A DNA stretch of 64,000 bases. It comes from Mercurialis annua. Lineage: Eukaryota; Streptophyta; Magnoliopsida; Malpighiales; Euphorbiaceae. The notes under the pieces are model-generated. The model ran no database searches and was not told the DNA's origin. It was given only the letters and a program-made list of their open reading frames with translations. The position numbers and the translations under genes are program-made. This document shows positions 12,226 through 23,192 of the stretch, in pieces; positions within the stretch are counted from its first letter, which is position 1; each line of letters begins with the position of its first letter. The stretch spans positions 73,187,665-73,251,664 of the forward strand of contig NC_065570.1 of the NCBI RefSeq assembly GCF_937616625.2, in the 5' to 3' direction.

Positions 12226-14554
12226 CTAGAATCTGGTGGCACCCAATAAAAAGCTAGGAGGCTGAGTTCTAGCTGTAAATCCAAACTTTGATGTACTGTA
12301 TTTCCTGTGTACGCCAGTCAGCTTCCCACTTGCTGCATTCTGATGAAACCTAACCATAAGCCTTGAGCATTCCCTATATGAATCAATCAAGAAATATCAG
12401 AAAAATAACTAAATTTAAATGCATGAAAAAACACAAAAAAGGGTAAAAACTTACAGAATTTGCTCTTCTGAGTAATTAGTATACCACTGATTAGTCTCGC
12501 TCCAATGCCTATATCCACTAAGAGTGGACTGAGCAGTGTAAACAGCAGCAGCAGCTAACAGAGAATATGGAAACTTGAGCATTTCATATTCAACTAAGCA
12601 CAGCTCTATGATGAAGAATGATAGAAGCTCGAGCTGATTCAGAATCGAAATTCAATCAGTTAGTATATGTATATTACCACTGCAACAACATTCAGCCATA
12701 CAATTGAATTCTTTATGACAGTGTTAAACAAACCTTCTTGTCAGATTGAGCTGCTTTTAGAAACCTTCTCATGAATACAAATGGAGTTGGAACTGATATT
12801 TTAAACTCCAGTATGCTCACCATCAGCTTCTCCTGCCAGACATTCAATTATAGTCAGTCATCAACTTAGATTCTAAACCTTATACCAAGAAATCATCAAT
12901 TGGTTCAATTAAATTTACCATATCAATGATTTCTTTTCTTTTATACGCCTTGTCGGAAATCACGATGAGATCCTCAACTACAGGAACTGATACTTCTTCG
13001 TATTTGCATGCAAGAAGCATGGCAGTAACTCCAACCAGCTGGAGTTTCTTTCTCACTACTTGTTGAACAGCTAAAAATCTATCAATGAGATTGACAGTAA
13101 GATATAAAGTCTCATCCATCAATTCAAACTTGTAGTGCACCTGTTCATTAATTCCATCATCATTGTTAGCAATTGAGATATAAACGTATGATCCAAATTC
13201 CAATGAAGGAATAAGCTACGACTGCATACCTCAATCAACCAGTCGATAAGTATGCCTCTCATCCTCTCGTTAATGTCAAATTGTTGTGACATATAGTCCG
13301 GTGAGACACTGGAGGATATCTGTAAGTAAATTTTACAAAAAAGATTATCAATTTTCCACTAATTGAATTCGTCAGCAACCAAAATACCAACTGATCCGAA
13401 AATCGAACAGACTCCTCACCTCAGCTTTCCTATAGAATTCATAGATATCATCAATGTATTCCGCAACCGCTAGTGGATTTTTCTTGTCACAACTGTCTAT
13501 ATCCACAATAGTCTCTTCAACCACATCTTCCATTTCAACCTCATCCTGCAAGAAACAGTAAAATCTATGACTGTGTCTAAACCAACCAAGTGCTGTAACA
13601 ATTAAAACAAAACAGTACAGCTTATTACATACCATGCGGTCAATCTCTTCCAGCATTGCTTCAGTGTGTTGAACGAACATGGGCGCGGAGAAATCCTCAT
13701 CACCCTTATCATCTTCTGCATCTATGATGGTGCAATCGTCTGATTCTTCGCTTACTATTGGGATTGACTGAGCTGCCTTCTTGATTTCCTGTCAAAATAA
13801 GTGACTTTAATTTGTGATTCTAATTTATCTAGATCAAGAATTAGACAATTAAGGGATCTTAAATGCAAAAAGGCACCTCTGGTTTTGGTAGTTGTTGCTG
13901 CTTATTATTGTTAGCAAGTTGGGCAGCAAACTTCCTATTTAGAGCAAAAATATGACCAACAACATTAAAAGGACACCCATCAAACATAAATTTCATCTCT
14001 CAACATGATCATATTCACAATCAAACAAAAAAAGGTAGTGTGGTAAATAGAGTACTAACCTAGTAATTGGTCGATGCACAGGTATAGGTGCGGCCTTCCC
14101 ACATAATCCTTGCCTCCTAAATTAGAGAGATAAAATAAAAACAAATATATCAAACTAAAAAAATTATGAATTTTAAAAATTTCTGCATTTTAGATCAAGA
14201 TTTGTTTTTTAACAATATTTAAAAAAATCCCATTAAGTTTTTTTTTTTAACTTACTCTGATAAACCTCTTTTGTTGACTCCACAGGGATAAGGTAGAATG
14301 ACATTCCGGTTGAGGTCACCCAGCGCCCGGCGGTTGTTTCCTGTCGGCGCCGCCGTAAACTTCCCAACTCCAGCCCGAATACCCCCTAAAATAAATAATA
14401 GCAAAATTGAGAAAACCCATTTCTTGTGGGGACTAAACAGCAATTTCACATATTTTAAACTAGAAAGAATTAATTAAATTCGGGTCCTGGCTCGATTACC
14501 TTGTACATTAACGGGTCCGATCACACCCGGATTGTTCTCGTCTGATCCAGCCAT
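12226..14554 (-). CDS. CYCB2: G2/mitotic-specific cyclin B2
   Basis: Regulatory subunit of mitotic CDK. Eleven exons in coding order: 14500-14554, 14256-14385, 14060-14116, 13877-13934, 13633-13788, 13420-13545, 13230-13319, 12919-13140, 12734-12832, 12455-12633 and 12226-12373, giving 439 residues. The N-terminal destruction box reads RALGDLNRN (RxxLxxxxN; about residues 37-45), which targets B-type cyclins to APC/C. The cyclin box begins near [19 protein letters not shown] and continues through [10 protein letters not shown]; the second cyclin fold follows ([24 protein letters not shown]). The sequence matches plant group B2 rather than B1. Its position next to catalases and an NLP gene supports CYCB2;3/CYCB2;4 orthology. 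The start is the first ATG after a 5' region with mitotic promoter elements. No truncation is seen. Confidence 0.95.
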
Positions 14555-15040
14555 TATCGTCTACCAAAAAAGAAAGCTCAAAAGAATCAAAACCCCTCAG
14601 CAAATGCATTACAAATAGTTAAGGAAAATCGCACTATGTATTTACTCATTGAATAATTATTAACTTCAGACTGAATCGAACGCCGATCGTATCAAGAACC
14701 AAGATTTAAAACCAAGATCACAGATATTTCAAAAACCCACCTTAAAAAATTCAAGAATTCTGTTAGATTCGTTATAAATTTCAACCAAAAAAACCTCAAA
14801 AGAAATTAAAAAGATAGATAGTGATCGTTTGTGGTTATCAAAGAGAGAGATAGAGGCTGGTCAGAAGAACTCCATTAGTGATGGAGTTGTAATCTTCTCT
14901 CTCAGTGATTCTTTTAGGTTTTTGGGTTTATGGAAAATAAAAAGGGAATGAGAAAATAAAAAGAAACAAGAACTGTATAAGCGAAATTGAGACGCAAACA
15001 GCGGATATATGTCTGCACATGCCCTTATCAAATTTTTAAA

Positions 15041-15121
15041 TGCAACGGCTAGTAAATACTGACCGTTGGATCTTATTTCATTGAAAAGTCGCGTTCTCTC
15101 TTGTGTTAAAGTTCAACGGTT
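15041..15121 (-). promoter_or_regulatory. Cluster of MSA (mitosis-specific activator) elements upstream of CYCB2
   Basis: Three AACGG cores lie within about 80 bp, roughly 490-570 bp upstream of the CYCB2 start codon: TGCAACGGCT at 15041-15050 (+), TCCAACGGTC as the reverse complement of 15061-15070, and TTCAACGGTT at 15112-15121 (+). The middle one fits the full MSA consensus YCYAACGGYY; the others differ at one or two outer positions. In plants, three-repeat MYB (MYB3R) factors bind MSA elements to give G2/M expression, and B-type cyclin promoters are the classic example. Confidence 0.8.
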
Positions 15122-16152
15122 ATCCCTGCATGTGCTTTTCAAATATTTCCCTATTATTATTGTTTTTCTTTCATTTTCTTTTTAGCATTTTTTTTTTATT
15201 TTTATAAATAATTCTTTAGTAGGTCAGTTTGTATTAAATAAATGCTGAGTTTTATTACTAACTTAAATTATTATGAAATTATCAAAAAAACTTAAATTAT
15301 TATGATGAACCCTTGCTTACTGATTCGACCTATTAATTTCCCCAAAAAAAAAACTTAAATTATTCGACCTATTAGTAGGTCAGGTTCTTTTCTCCATTGA
15401 TATATTTCAAGTAAATTTAGATTCTATCATAACCATTATTTTTCAAAAAAAAAAATAGATTCATTATTAAAATCTTTTGCATAAATATTACTAATTATAA
15501 ATTATAAAATTTACTCGTTTGAATATAATTATAGTAGTAGCAGTATTAGTAATAGTAGTGGATCTTATTTATGGAATTATTTTTTATAATAAATATTTTT
15601 ATTAAATTTAAAGTTAATTTGATGTTTCTATTTATTTTTTTATTTTTTTAGATTATATTTATGCATATTTTCTATGATTAATGATATATATGGGTTAAAC
15701 AATACTAGAAATAATAGAAAATCGGACCAAATTTTATAAAAATATAGGTGGTTCAACTGTATCAGAAGTCTTTGAGACGTCCCATTCAAACAGGGATAGA
15801 CGCACTATATCGAACGTCTCGTATCAAGCGCACAATACCAGACGTATCAGATCATATCTCCATAAGGATGTAGAATTCGACTAAAATACTCAACCTGAAT
15901 TATTGAATCCAACTACAGCATCAAAATACATATATAAAGAGTTTTAGTTAGGTATAAACTTAATTCATTCTTTTCATACAAAGTTACTTCTATTCGTATA
16001 CTAAAACTTAACTTAGACATCGAAATGTATTCAGATCAAACAGGTCTGAATCATCCAGACCTATTATGTTTCAAAAGGATCTAATCAAATTGAAACCATC
16101 AATTAAGATTGGTCATTATATTTGAACACATTTTATGATGAGTTTAATATTA
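15122..16152. other. AT-rich intergenic DNA
   Basis: No coding potential. Short local repetitions of ACTTAAATTATT and TAGTAGGTCAG occur at about 15220-15400. I see no complete element here. Confidence 0.5.
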
Positions 16153-16470
16153 GGCTAAATCTATTCTAAAATTCATGTACTATTACTTTTTATTTTAGTT
16201 AGTTTCTATTAAATTTTTTGCATTTAAATAATTCTTATACTATTAATTTTATATTTCTTTGGTCCTTCTGTTATAGCGTGTGCACAAATGTGTTTAACGA
16301 CGTTAATTTTACGTAAAAAACTCATTATTAAGTCTTTGTACTATTACTTTTTATTTTAGTTATTCCTTATTAATTTTTTTTCATTTAATTATTCCTTGAA
16401 CCACTATTTAATTGCGAATAATTGTATAAAATAAGTCTTTTAAATAATTTTCTAAATTATTAAATAATTT

Positions 16471-16635
16471 TACAAACCCTTACTTTGAATTAAAACCCAC
16501 ATTGTGAATTACAAACTCTAACTTCGGTTGAAAACCCAAACAACGATTTTAGAAACCTCTATTTCGATTTACAAATCCCTACTTCGATTACAAACCCCTA
16601 CTTCGATTTACAAACTAATTCGATTACAAAACCTA
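16471..16635. repeat. Degenerate ~22-bp tandem repeat
   Basis: About six imperfect copies of a unit resembling ACAAACCCCTACTTCGATTT run in direct orientation inside the left part of the long-TIR element. No coding sense is evident. Confidence 0.7.
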
Positions 16636-16996
16636 GCTGAGATAATATAATTGCACGAATTTAATATGAAAATTAATAAGTGTGTCAAAATATTTAAATC
16701 GTTTAATTTAGTAGGTCAATTATGGGTGATACACATTTAAATTATTTGATCCATATTTAGCTTAAATATTTTAAATAAGACAAATATTATTCATACAAAA
16801 ACGATGCGCTTAATTTTTTATTTATATAAATTAATATGGATTATATCAACATATATATTTAAATATGGTTATTCAATTAAGGGGTTTATAAAATTACTTA
16901 AAAGTTCATAAAATTATTTAAACTTATTTTTATAAAATTATTCGCAATTTTTTTTTCAAAGTTAGAATCATTGATGAAGATTAAATTACAACAAGT

Positions 16997-17001
16997 GAAA
17001 G
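16997..17001. repeat. 5-bp target-site duplication, left copy
   Basis: GAAAG directly before the TG of the LTR; the identical 5-mer follows the CA at 19537-19541. A 5-bp duplication is what LTR-retrotransposon integrase makes. Confidence 0.9.
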
Positions 17002-19536
17002 TGTAATACCCCAAAATATTTAATTAGCTAATTGGACCACGTGTCCAGTTTTGATTCGCCAGAGTGGTGATATCAGAAGAATTTTTGAAAAGATAAAGTA
17101 AATAAGTTTCAAGTAGGTCGGTTTTGAGAAGTTAACTATGAGAAAATTAAGGTTATATTTCAATTCTAAAGTTAGAATTGGAATTAATAGGAAAAATGTC
17201 AAGAAAAGTCTAAAATGAAGTACAGGGACCAAAGTGGTAAGTTAGCCACTTTGTGTCGAAAATAGAAATATGGGATTTTGACGGGAAAGTGTTATTATCG
17301 GGCTTTGTATTATTTATAGGATATAAATAATACGTATAAGTCGTAATAAAAGAATTTAACGATTTAGTTATGGACTAAATCGTATAAAAGAGAAGTTTAA
17401 AGGATAAATGATAAGAAACAAAAAGAACAAGGATCAAAGTGGGCTTTTAGCCAAACAATATAAGAAAGGAAATATGAAATGAAGATCAGAGAAGGATCGA
17501 GAGGAAACAGAAGCTTCATTCGTTCGATATCGTCGTTTCGCCGCCGTTTCTCCGTACGACGTCCGATTCGCGTGATTCAAGCGGCGATTTCTTCAGAACG
17601 GAAAGCTCTATCACCTCCGGCCATCGAATTAAGGTAAGAGGTCGGGTTTTGGCATGAAAAAGATGATTTTGTGGGCTGTTTTCATGAGATTATGATTTTG
17701 GATAGAAATTGATGTTTTCGGGTTTACTATGACGTTTTTGAAGAAACCGAGATATGGGTATTGAGCGTGGGTATGTTTGGCACGTCGGGATTGTGGCGAA
17801 ACCCCGGAAAATCTGATTTCCGGGGCTGTGCACGTGGTACACGACCGTGTACCACGGGTGCACGAACGTGTACTGATGTACACGAACGTGCACCTAGCGA
17901 GGTACACGATCGTGTACTGAAGTACACGAACGTGTACTTCTCATGGTACACGAACGTGTACAATGAGTACACGAACGTGTACCCCTGAGGTGCACGAACG
18001 TGTACTTGGTTGCACGATCGTGCACCCACCAAAACGCACACCCGTGCGCCCCAACTCGCCCCCACGCGTATACAAACTGTAATTGACCTAGGTATTTGAC
18101 GTTTCGAGTAATTTAACTCTAAAGGACGGGTTTCGGACTTTGAGAATCATTAATCTCGAGATTAGCTCGACGTTTTAGATAAATAATAATAATGGAAAAC
18201 GTCAAGGACGTTAAGCGATTCTCAATTATGAGAAATAGTATTCGCTAAGTCGTTTATACGACTAGAGATATTGAATACGTAAATAAGTATAAAACGAAAC
18301 TAAATCATAAAACTTAAAAGTATTATACGTACAAGAATACGAGAATCACGTCTAACTATTAACGATTTATCAGACGTGTCAGCGAGTAGTGGAGTCAGTA
18401 GAGGCGGACTAGCGAGAGCATACTATCAGATCGATCATATCATTTCTTGGATTGCGGTCACTGTGAGTTGTACTTTTACTTTCATGTATTAAAACTATTT
18501 TATATATATATATACTGTTCTTACGCATCGCATTATATATAATTGTTTGAAGTGTTATAGGTTTATTTAATTTCTATATATGAGAACTAGTATGCGATCC
18601 GAAGAAACTAGCTACCTATTGGGTGTCAATAGGCTGTGTGATCACCAGTATCGAGTCAGTCTAGTATGTTTGCATTGAGAAATGACTTGACACAGCTGGG
18701 AGCTGTTGATGAATATGATATTTACGATTGGGTTGTGATTTCGATACGCAGAGTGAACTCGGCTACGGTGTAGCCTGGAAGTCCCCGTATCGAGTGGCTG
18801 GGCCACCAGCGAGTTGGACTCGCAATTGATATTTACGATTGGGTTGAATGATATATGATTATTCGAGAGATGTGTCGCATGCTAGGATATTAGTTTCGTA
18901 CGGATCAAATACATGGTTATATGTTTTATATTAACATTTTCTTGAGATGCGATGCTATGTTTTTATATTAATACTGTTAGTAAATGTCAACTCACTCAGT
19001 ATTTCCCCAAATACTGACCCCTCACCTTTGATGTCTTTCAGGTGCTTAGCTTGTGGACTTAGCTAGAGACCAATTTTGAAGTCCAGAAGTCAGCTGTATA
19101 TGTTAGTTTCTGACTTCTGTGAGTGCTGCAGTAGTGGTCCTGTGTCAACAGAAAAGTAGCCTAGTCAGCAGTTTATTTTGATTGTATATATCAATTGCTG
19201 TATTTGTCTATATGCTTTTTGATAGGCTACGTACGTTGTATTTGATCCACGGCCCCAGATGCCAGTGAGATGTTTGAAACACTAACTGATGTATATAGTA
19301 CCGCGAGGCCAGTTCGTACAGGGTACGGTAACTAGAGCCCGCGAGGTTTTGAAACAGTTAGTGTACATATTCGGTTATATGTTATATATATGTATATTTG
19401 CTTCCGTTGTTTGTTGTTATTTGTTTATATTATATTTACGAAAAATAAATTGTGAGTTTAGGCTTGCTACGGGTTCCGGAGCTACCACTCCCGTTCCCTA
19501 GCGCCGGTTGCGGCTCAATAATTTTGGGTTGTGACA
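17002..19536. mobile_element. Solo LTR of a Ty3/gypsy-type retrotransposon
   Basis: The 2535-bp unit begins TGTAATACCCC and ends GGTTGTGACA, so it has 5'-TG...CA-3' ends, and is flanked by exact GAAAG duplications. The terminal style is common in plant Ty3/gypsy LTRs. No primer binding site, gag-pol or second LTR follows the right end, so it is a solo LTR left by LTR-LTR recombination. Open frames inside have no protein similarity and are by-products of repeats. The superfamily is an inference from the ends; a non-autonomous element is possible. A nine-unit palindromic array lies at 17837-18025. Confidence 0.85.
17837..18025. repeat. Nine-unit array of 16-bp palindromes (GTACACGAACGTGTAC type) inside the LTR
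   Basis: Units begin at 17837, 17858, 17878, 17902, 17922, 17946, 17967, 17990 and 18010. Most consist of two 7-bp arms, GTACACG and CGTGTAC, around a 2-bp centre (AA, AC or TC); TC-centred units such as GTACACGATCGTGTAC are perfect palindromes. Some arms carry GTGCAC in place of GTACAC. Spacing is 20-24 bp, mean about 21.6. Spacer sequences differ from one another while the palindromes are kept. Such a pattern suggests protein-binding or structural sites, but no binding protein can be named from sequence. Confidence 0.92.
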
Positions 19537-20014
19537 GAAAGTCCTATAACAAAAGTTATATATATGATCTTTCTAATTTTGAGATAATAAATAATAAACA
19601 ACAATTCAGATACAAGCTATGAAAAATCGAAAAAATAGAGAAAAATCTAAACTTGAGTCCCAAAATTTAAACAGAACGATTCGTTGAGCGAGAGTTAGAT
19701 GATTTCTTTTTCCGATTTACCCGTCGATCTGCTTGATCCGTTGAAGCCTACTATTTCTGATCTCCATCTTCATTTAGATCTTAAAGAGATAGATTCACAA
19801 CCTCACCATTTTTTAGATCTATAAGAATTTGGATTTAAAGCTCAAACAAACATTAAAAGTTCTTGAGGATCTAAACAATATAAACAAATGAGGATATAAA
19901 AGACCTTATTATTTCTTCAAAAATGAACAAAATAAAGACTCAAAACAAAATTAAATTTTTAACAAGGATTTATTGAAAGTAATAGTAGATGTAATAATAA
20001 GTATTATGGGCGGA

Positions 20015-20055
20015 GAGAAGATGATTTTCCGGCTAGCCGGAAAGATCATCTTCTC
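20015..20055. repeat. 41-bp near-perfect palindrome
   Basis: The left arm GAGAAGATGATTTTCCGGCT meets its inverted copy with no spacer and one extra base (GATC versus GAT). It lies within the long-TIR element beyond the LTR. It could form a cruciform or hairpin; no function is assigned. Confidence 0.85.
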
Positions 20056-20234
20056 CCACCCTTAAACAAGTGAAAGATGAGAGTTTTTTTAGAGAAAAGG
20101 AAGAGAAAAAATTTAGAAAGAGAAGTCTTTTGTTTTTATGATTGATTTACAGTATTATTCGCAATTTAATAGTGGTACAAGGAATAATTAAATGCAAAAA
20201 ATTTGATAGAGACTAATTAAAATATAAAATAATA

Positions 20235-20599
20235 CTCCCTACGTCCCACAAAGATAGGCCACTTTTCTATTTTGAGCGTCCCAAATTATAGGCCATCTTC
20301 TATTTTTGATTAATAATTTTAAAACTAAAAGACTTAGTTACCCCTAATAAATATACATTGTTATCTTCAACTTAATTAATTTCTTCATGTTCCAATATGG
20401 AGTAAATGTCAATTTTTAATACCAATGCAAAATACAGTAATACAAAAATTAGTCATTAATATATTATTTATTTATTGAAAAAATTATTAAAGGTTAAAAA
20501 TAGAAAAATATATAAATAAATTAATTTTAACTAATTTAACTATATTTTTCTTAATTTCCGTGTTTATCTAAATGGTCTATCTTTGTGGGACGGAGAGAG
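20235..20599. mobile_element. Stowaway-like MITE (Tc1/mariner)
   Basis: 365 bp with inverted termini CTCCCTACGTCCCACAAAG and CTCTCTCCGTCCCACAAAG, flanked by TA at 20233-20234 and 20600-20601. The CTCCCTCCGTCCCA-type terminus and TA duplication define Stowaway MITEs. It interrupts the right TIR of the long-TIR element, so it inserted later. Confidence 0.88.
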
Positions 20600-20796
20600 T
20601 AGTATAAGAACTTAATAATGAGTTTTGTACATAAAATTAACGTCGTTACACGTGTTTGTGCACACGCTCTAACGGAAGGATCATAAAATATAACATTAAT
20701 AGTACAAGAATTATTTAAATGTAAAAAATTTAATAGGGACTAGCTAAAATAAAAAGTTAATACAAGGATTTCAAAATGGGGTTGGCCTAAATATTA

Positions 20797-21614
20797 TAAT
20801 AATATTTTACACATTCAATGAATACTGATGCATGTTATTGTTGAAAATTTAAAATCATAACCAATAAAGATTATTTGACAATAAAAAAACTCACATCTAG
20901 TTGTCTTTCCCTACTTTGCTCAACATTCTAGTTATACATAGTATTTGATTATTTAGTTGCCTTGACAAAATTATTATCTTATCTTATTAAATATATTATT
21001 TATTGTCTTTCCATAACTTATGAAAATGTTTGAGAGATTTTCATAAAAAAAATTATTATATAAAATTATTTTTATTTTTATTTATACAAAACCCATACAG
21101 AAGCCTTTATACTTTACTATTTTCATTTAAAAATGCCCTGTACTTATCTTATTTGTTCTTCCAGTCCCTCAAATTATCAATTTATAATTTTTTAAGTCTT
21201 TTTGTGTGTACCGGAAAAATCACAAACTGTAAGTAGAGGGACTGAAAAAAACACAAAAAGGGACATCAAAATGTGATTCTGCAAAATACAAGGACCCGGA
21301 CGTGACGAACTTTAGTGTAAAGGCTTCTCGAATAAGATTGATAAAGTAGAGGAACCTTAGTATGGATTTTGTCTTTTACTTATATAAACAACTTTGTGTA
21401 ATAACTTTATTTTCATACTTATTTTTTTATTTTTTATTCAAATATATTTTTCATATTAGTCATTAAATTGTTACTTTAAAAATCTGTATATTTTAAATCT
21501 ATATTAATTCATTTACTATTTTAGTTTAATAAATTTCATTATATTTATTTACTTTTAGCTAATTATTTAAAAATCACCCACCTTAAACTTTCTTTGCATT
21601 TATACTTTGACATA
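20797..21614. other. AT-rich intergenic DNA with a degenerate inverted-repeat element
   Basis: Segments at about 21086-21125 and 21335-21372 are imperfect inverted copies of each other (CAAAACCCATAC / CAAAATCCATAC), suggesting an old ~290-bp MITE. I found no clear target duplication and no gene. Confidence 0.45.
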
Positions 21615-22369
21615 GGAAATAAATTCATTTGCACCCTAATTCGGATTTTTATATCTCACCTCTACTCCAAATTTAAAAAAAAAATTATTAAAAACAACTA
21701 AATACAAGAGTTATTTCATACTTTTTTCTATTAAAAAAATACAAACAAGGCCTCCATCTTTAAAAATATTTAAATACGTCCTAAAAATTAATTTATTTTT
21801 TTAATTAAAAAAACACTTTCTCAGACCCGCCACCCGAATTTTTCAGACCCGCCGTTGGATTTTTTCAAAACCATTGTCGTCTTCTTTCCACGAAGGAGGA
21901 AAAATTGTTCCTCCTTCAGAGCTGATCTGTTCCTCCTTCAAAAGGAGGAATCATCGTTCCTCCTCTTGAAGGAGGAACGATTTGTTCCTCCCTCAAAAGG
22001 AACGGTCTGATGGAAGGAGGAACAGTCTCCTTCCACCGAATGGAGGAACAACGGCTCCTTCTTTCGACAGTTCGTCCGATAATCGATTTTTTTTAATTTA
22101 TTTTATTTTGTTTAAAAGTATTTTCTATGAGTTTTAATTATAAATATTTATTGATCATTAATATATATTAATCGAAAAAATTATTCTAATTTGTTAGATT
22201 TTGTGAGGAAAAATGTTTTTTGTATTAATAATAATTTTAACGTGTAATTAGAATATCTGTCAAAAATAAAGAACTATTTTAATTTTTTTCAAATAAAAAT
22301 AGGTCTTAATATCTCGAGGGTAGAGGTGAAACATAAAAATTCAAATTAGGGTGCAAATTAACTTTTACC
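21615..22369. mobile_element. TIR element with an internal GGAGGAAC/GTTCCTCC inverted module array
   Basis: Left (21615-21668) and right (22320-22369) ends are imperfect inverted repeats sharing TTTGCACCCTAATT and TCACCTCTA. Both begin with GG. Flanking 9-mers do not match, so the exact ends are uncertain. Between 21890 and 22075 the motif GGAGGAAC and its complement alternate about ten times, which would fold into extended hairpins. The region has no coding capacity. Confidence 0.6.
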
Positions 22370-23009
22370 TGAATAGGGTTTAATGTAAAAAAGTTTCAAG
22401 TAATGCGTTTAATATTTTTATAGTAGAAATAAGACTATTAAGAGAAGTGGAGAACCATGCGCTCTTACACGTTACCGTTGCTAAGATAATATTCTTATTT
22501 AACACACCCACCGCTAATAGTGCCACGTGGAGCACAACCATCCTTTTTACCTTCATAAAGTGGAACATTCTTAACAATAGTTTAAAGTTTAAACATTTCA
22601 GAAACACGTCATTTTTATTTGAATTTTATTTATATTGAATCTATATGCATCGTTTATTAAACAATTAACACGTATTTTAAATATTTAATGATTATTTAAT
22701 AAAGCTTAAAATATTCTCTATCTATTAATTAAAAATTACTCTAATATAATAAGTTTTTTTTTTTTTTTTTTTTTGTCTTTTACATTTTATTTAACCTAAA
22801 AGTTGATTTATAAAAATATTTCTAGGACTGTATTTTTATGTGTTGGTATTTTAAATATCACTCACATCATTATTCTTCTATCAGCATATGCATATTTAAT
22901 GTTTATTTCCATTTCATAATTCGAACAGTTTTTATATATAAATTTTAGTTTTTAGAAAATTATAGTTGGTTTAACTTCATCAAAATATCTAGACGACTAT
23001 CATGCTAAA

Positions 23010-23105
23010 ATATAGTAATTACTTTTAAAATTTGTATGATGTACTAAATCATGAAATCGATTCCTTCCACAAGCGTTCTCTCCTCCCTTAATTATAAAAA
23101 AAATA
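23010..23105 (+). mobile_element. Degenerate short tRNA-derived SINE
   Basis: A B-box-like GATTCC is followed by CCACAAGCGTTCTCTCC and an A-rich tail. The 3' half matches the clearer copy at about 42115-42209. The 5' half is too decayed to define its start. Confidence 0.4.
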
Positions 23106-23152
23106 ACTTTTAAAATTAATTAATACTAGTATGAATTTATTAACTGTTTACT

Positions 23153-23160
23153 TATATATA

Positions 23161-23191
<31 letters not shown>

Positions 23192-23192
23192 G
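23153..23192. repeat. Compound TA/CA/CG microsatellite
   Basis: Runs of TA, CA, CG and CA dinucleotides follow one another in about 40 bp. Alternating purine-pyrimidine DNA of this kind can adopt Z-DNA, which is an inference. Confidence 0.85.

Larger units (their letters stand above)
16153..20787. mobile_element. Mutator-like long-TIR element (non-autonomous) interrupted by nested insertions
   Basis: The left arm, 16153 to about 16432, is an inverted match to the right end, about 20148-20232 continued at 20602-20787 after a Stowaway insertion. Both ends begin with GGC (GGCTAAAT / GGCCAACC). Flanking 9-mers are TTAATATTA (16144-16152) and TAAATATTA (20788-20796), 8 of 9 identical, fitting the 9-bp target duplication of the Mutator superfamily. 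TIRs of about 280 bp are also typical of MULEs. The interior holds a short tandem repeat (16471-16635), a solo LTR (17002-19536) and a 41-bp palindrome (20015-20055). Without the nested insertions the element would be about 1.7 kb. No transposase is visible, so it is non-autonomous. Confidence 0.75.

Noticed and set aside
17629..18065. Overlapping open frames rich in Arg, Cys, Val, Tyr and Thr on both strands
   Set aside because: They are translations of the palindromic array inside the solo LTR. Both strands are open because the unit is palindromic and lacks stop codons; there is no domain and no start context.
17002..19536. Possible full-length LTR retrotransposon
   Set aside because: The target duplication abuts both ends of a single LTR, and no primer binding site, gag or pol follows.
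22380..22638. Two opposed small open frames
   Set aside because: Both are short, overlap each other on opposite strands, and lie in AT-rich DNA next to a transposable element.
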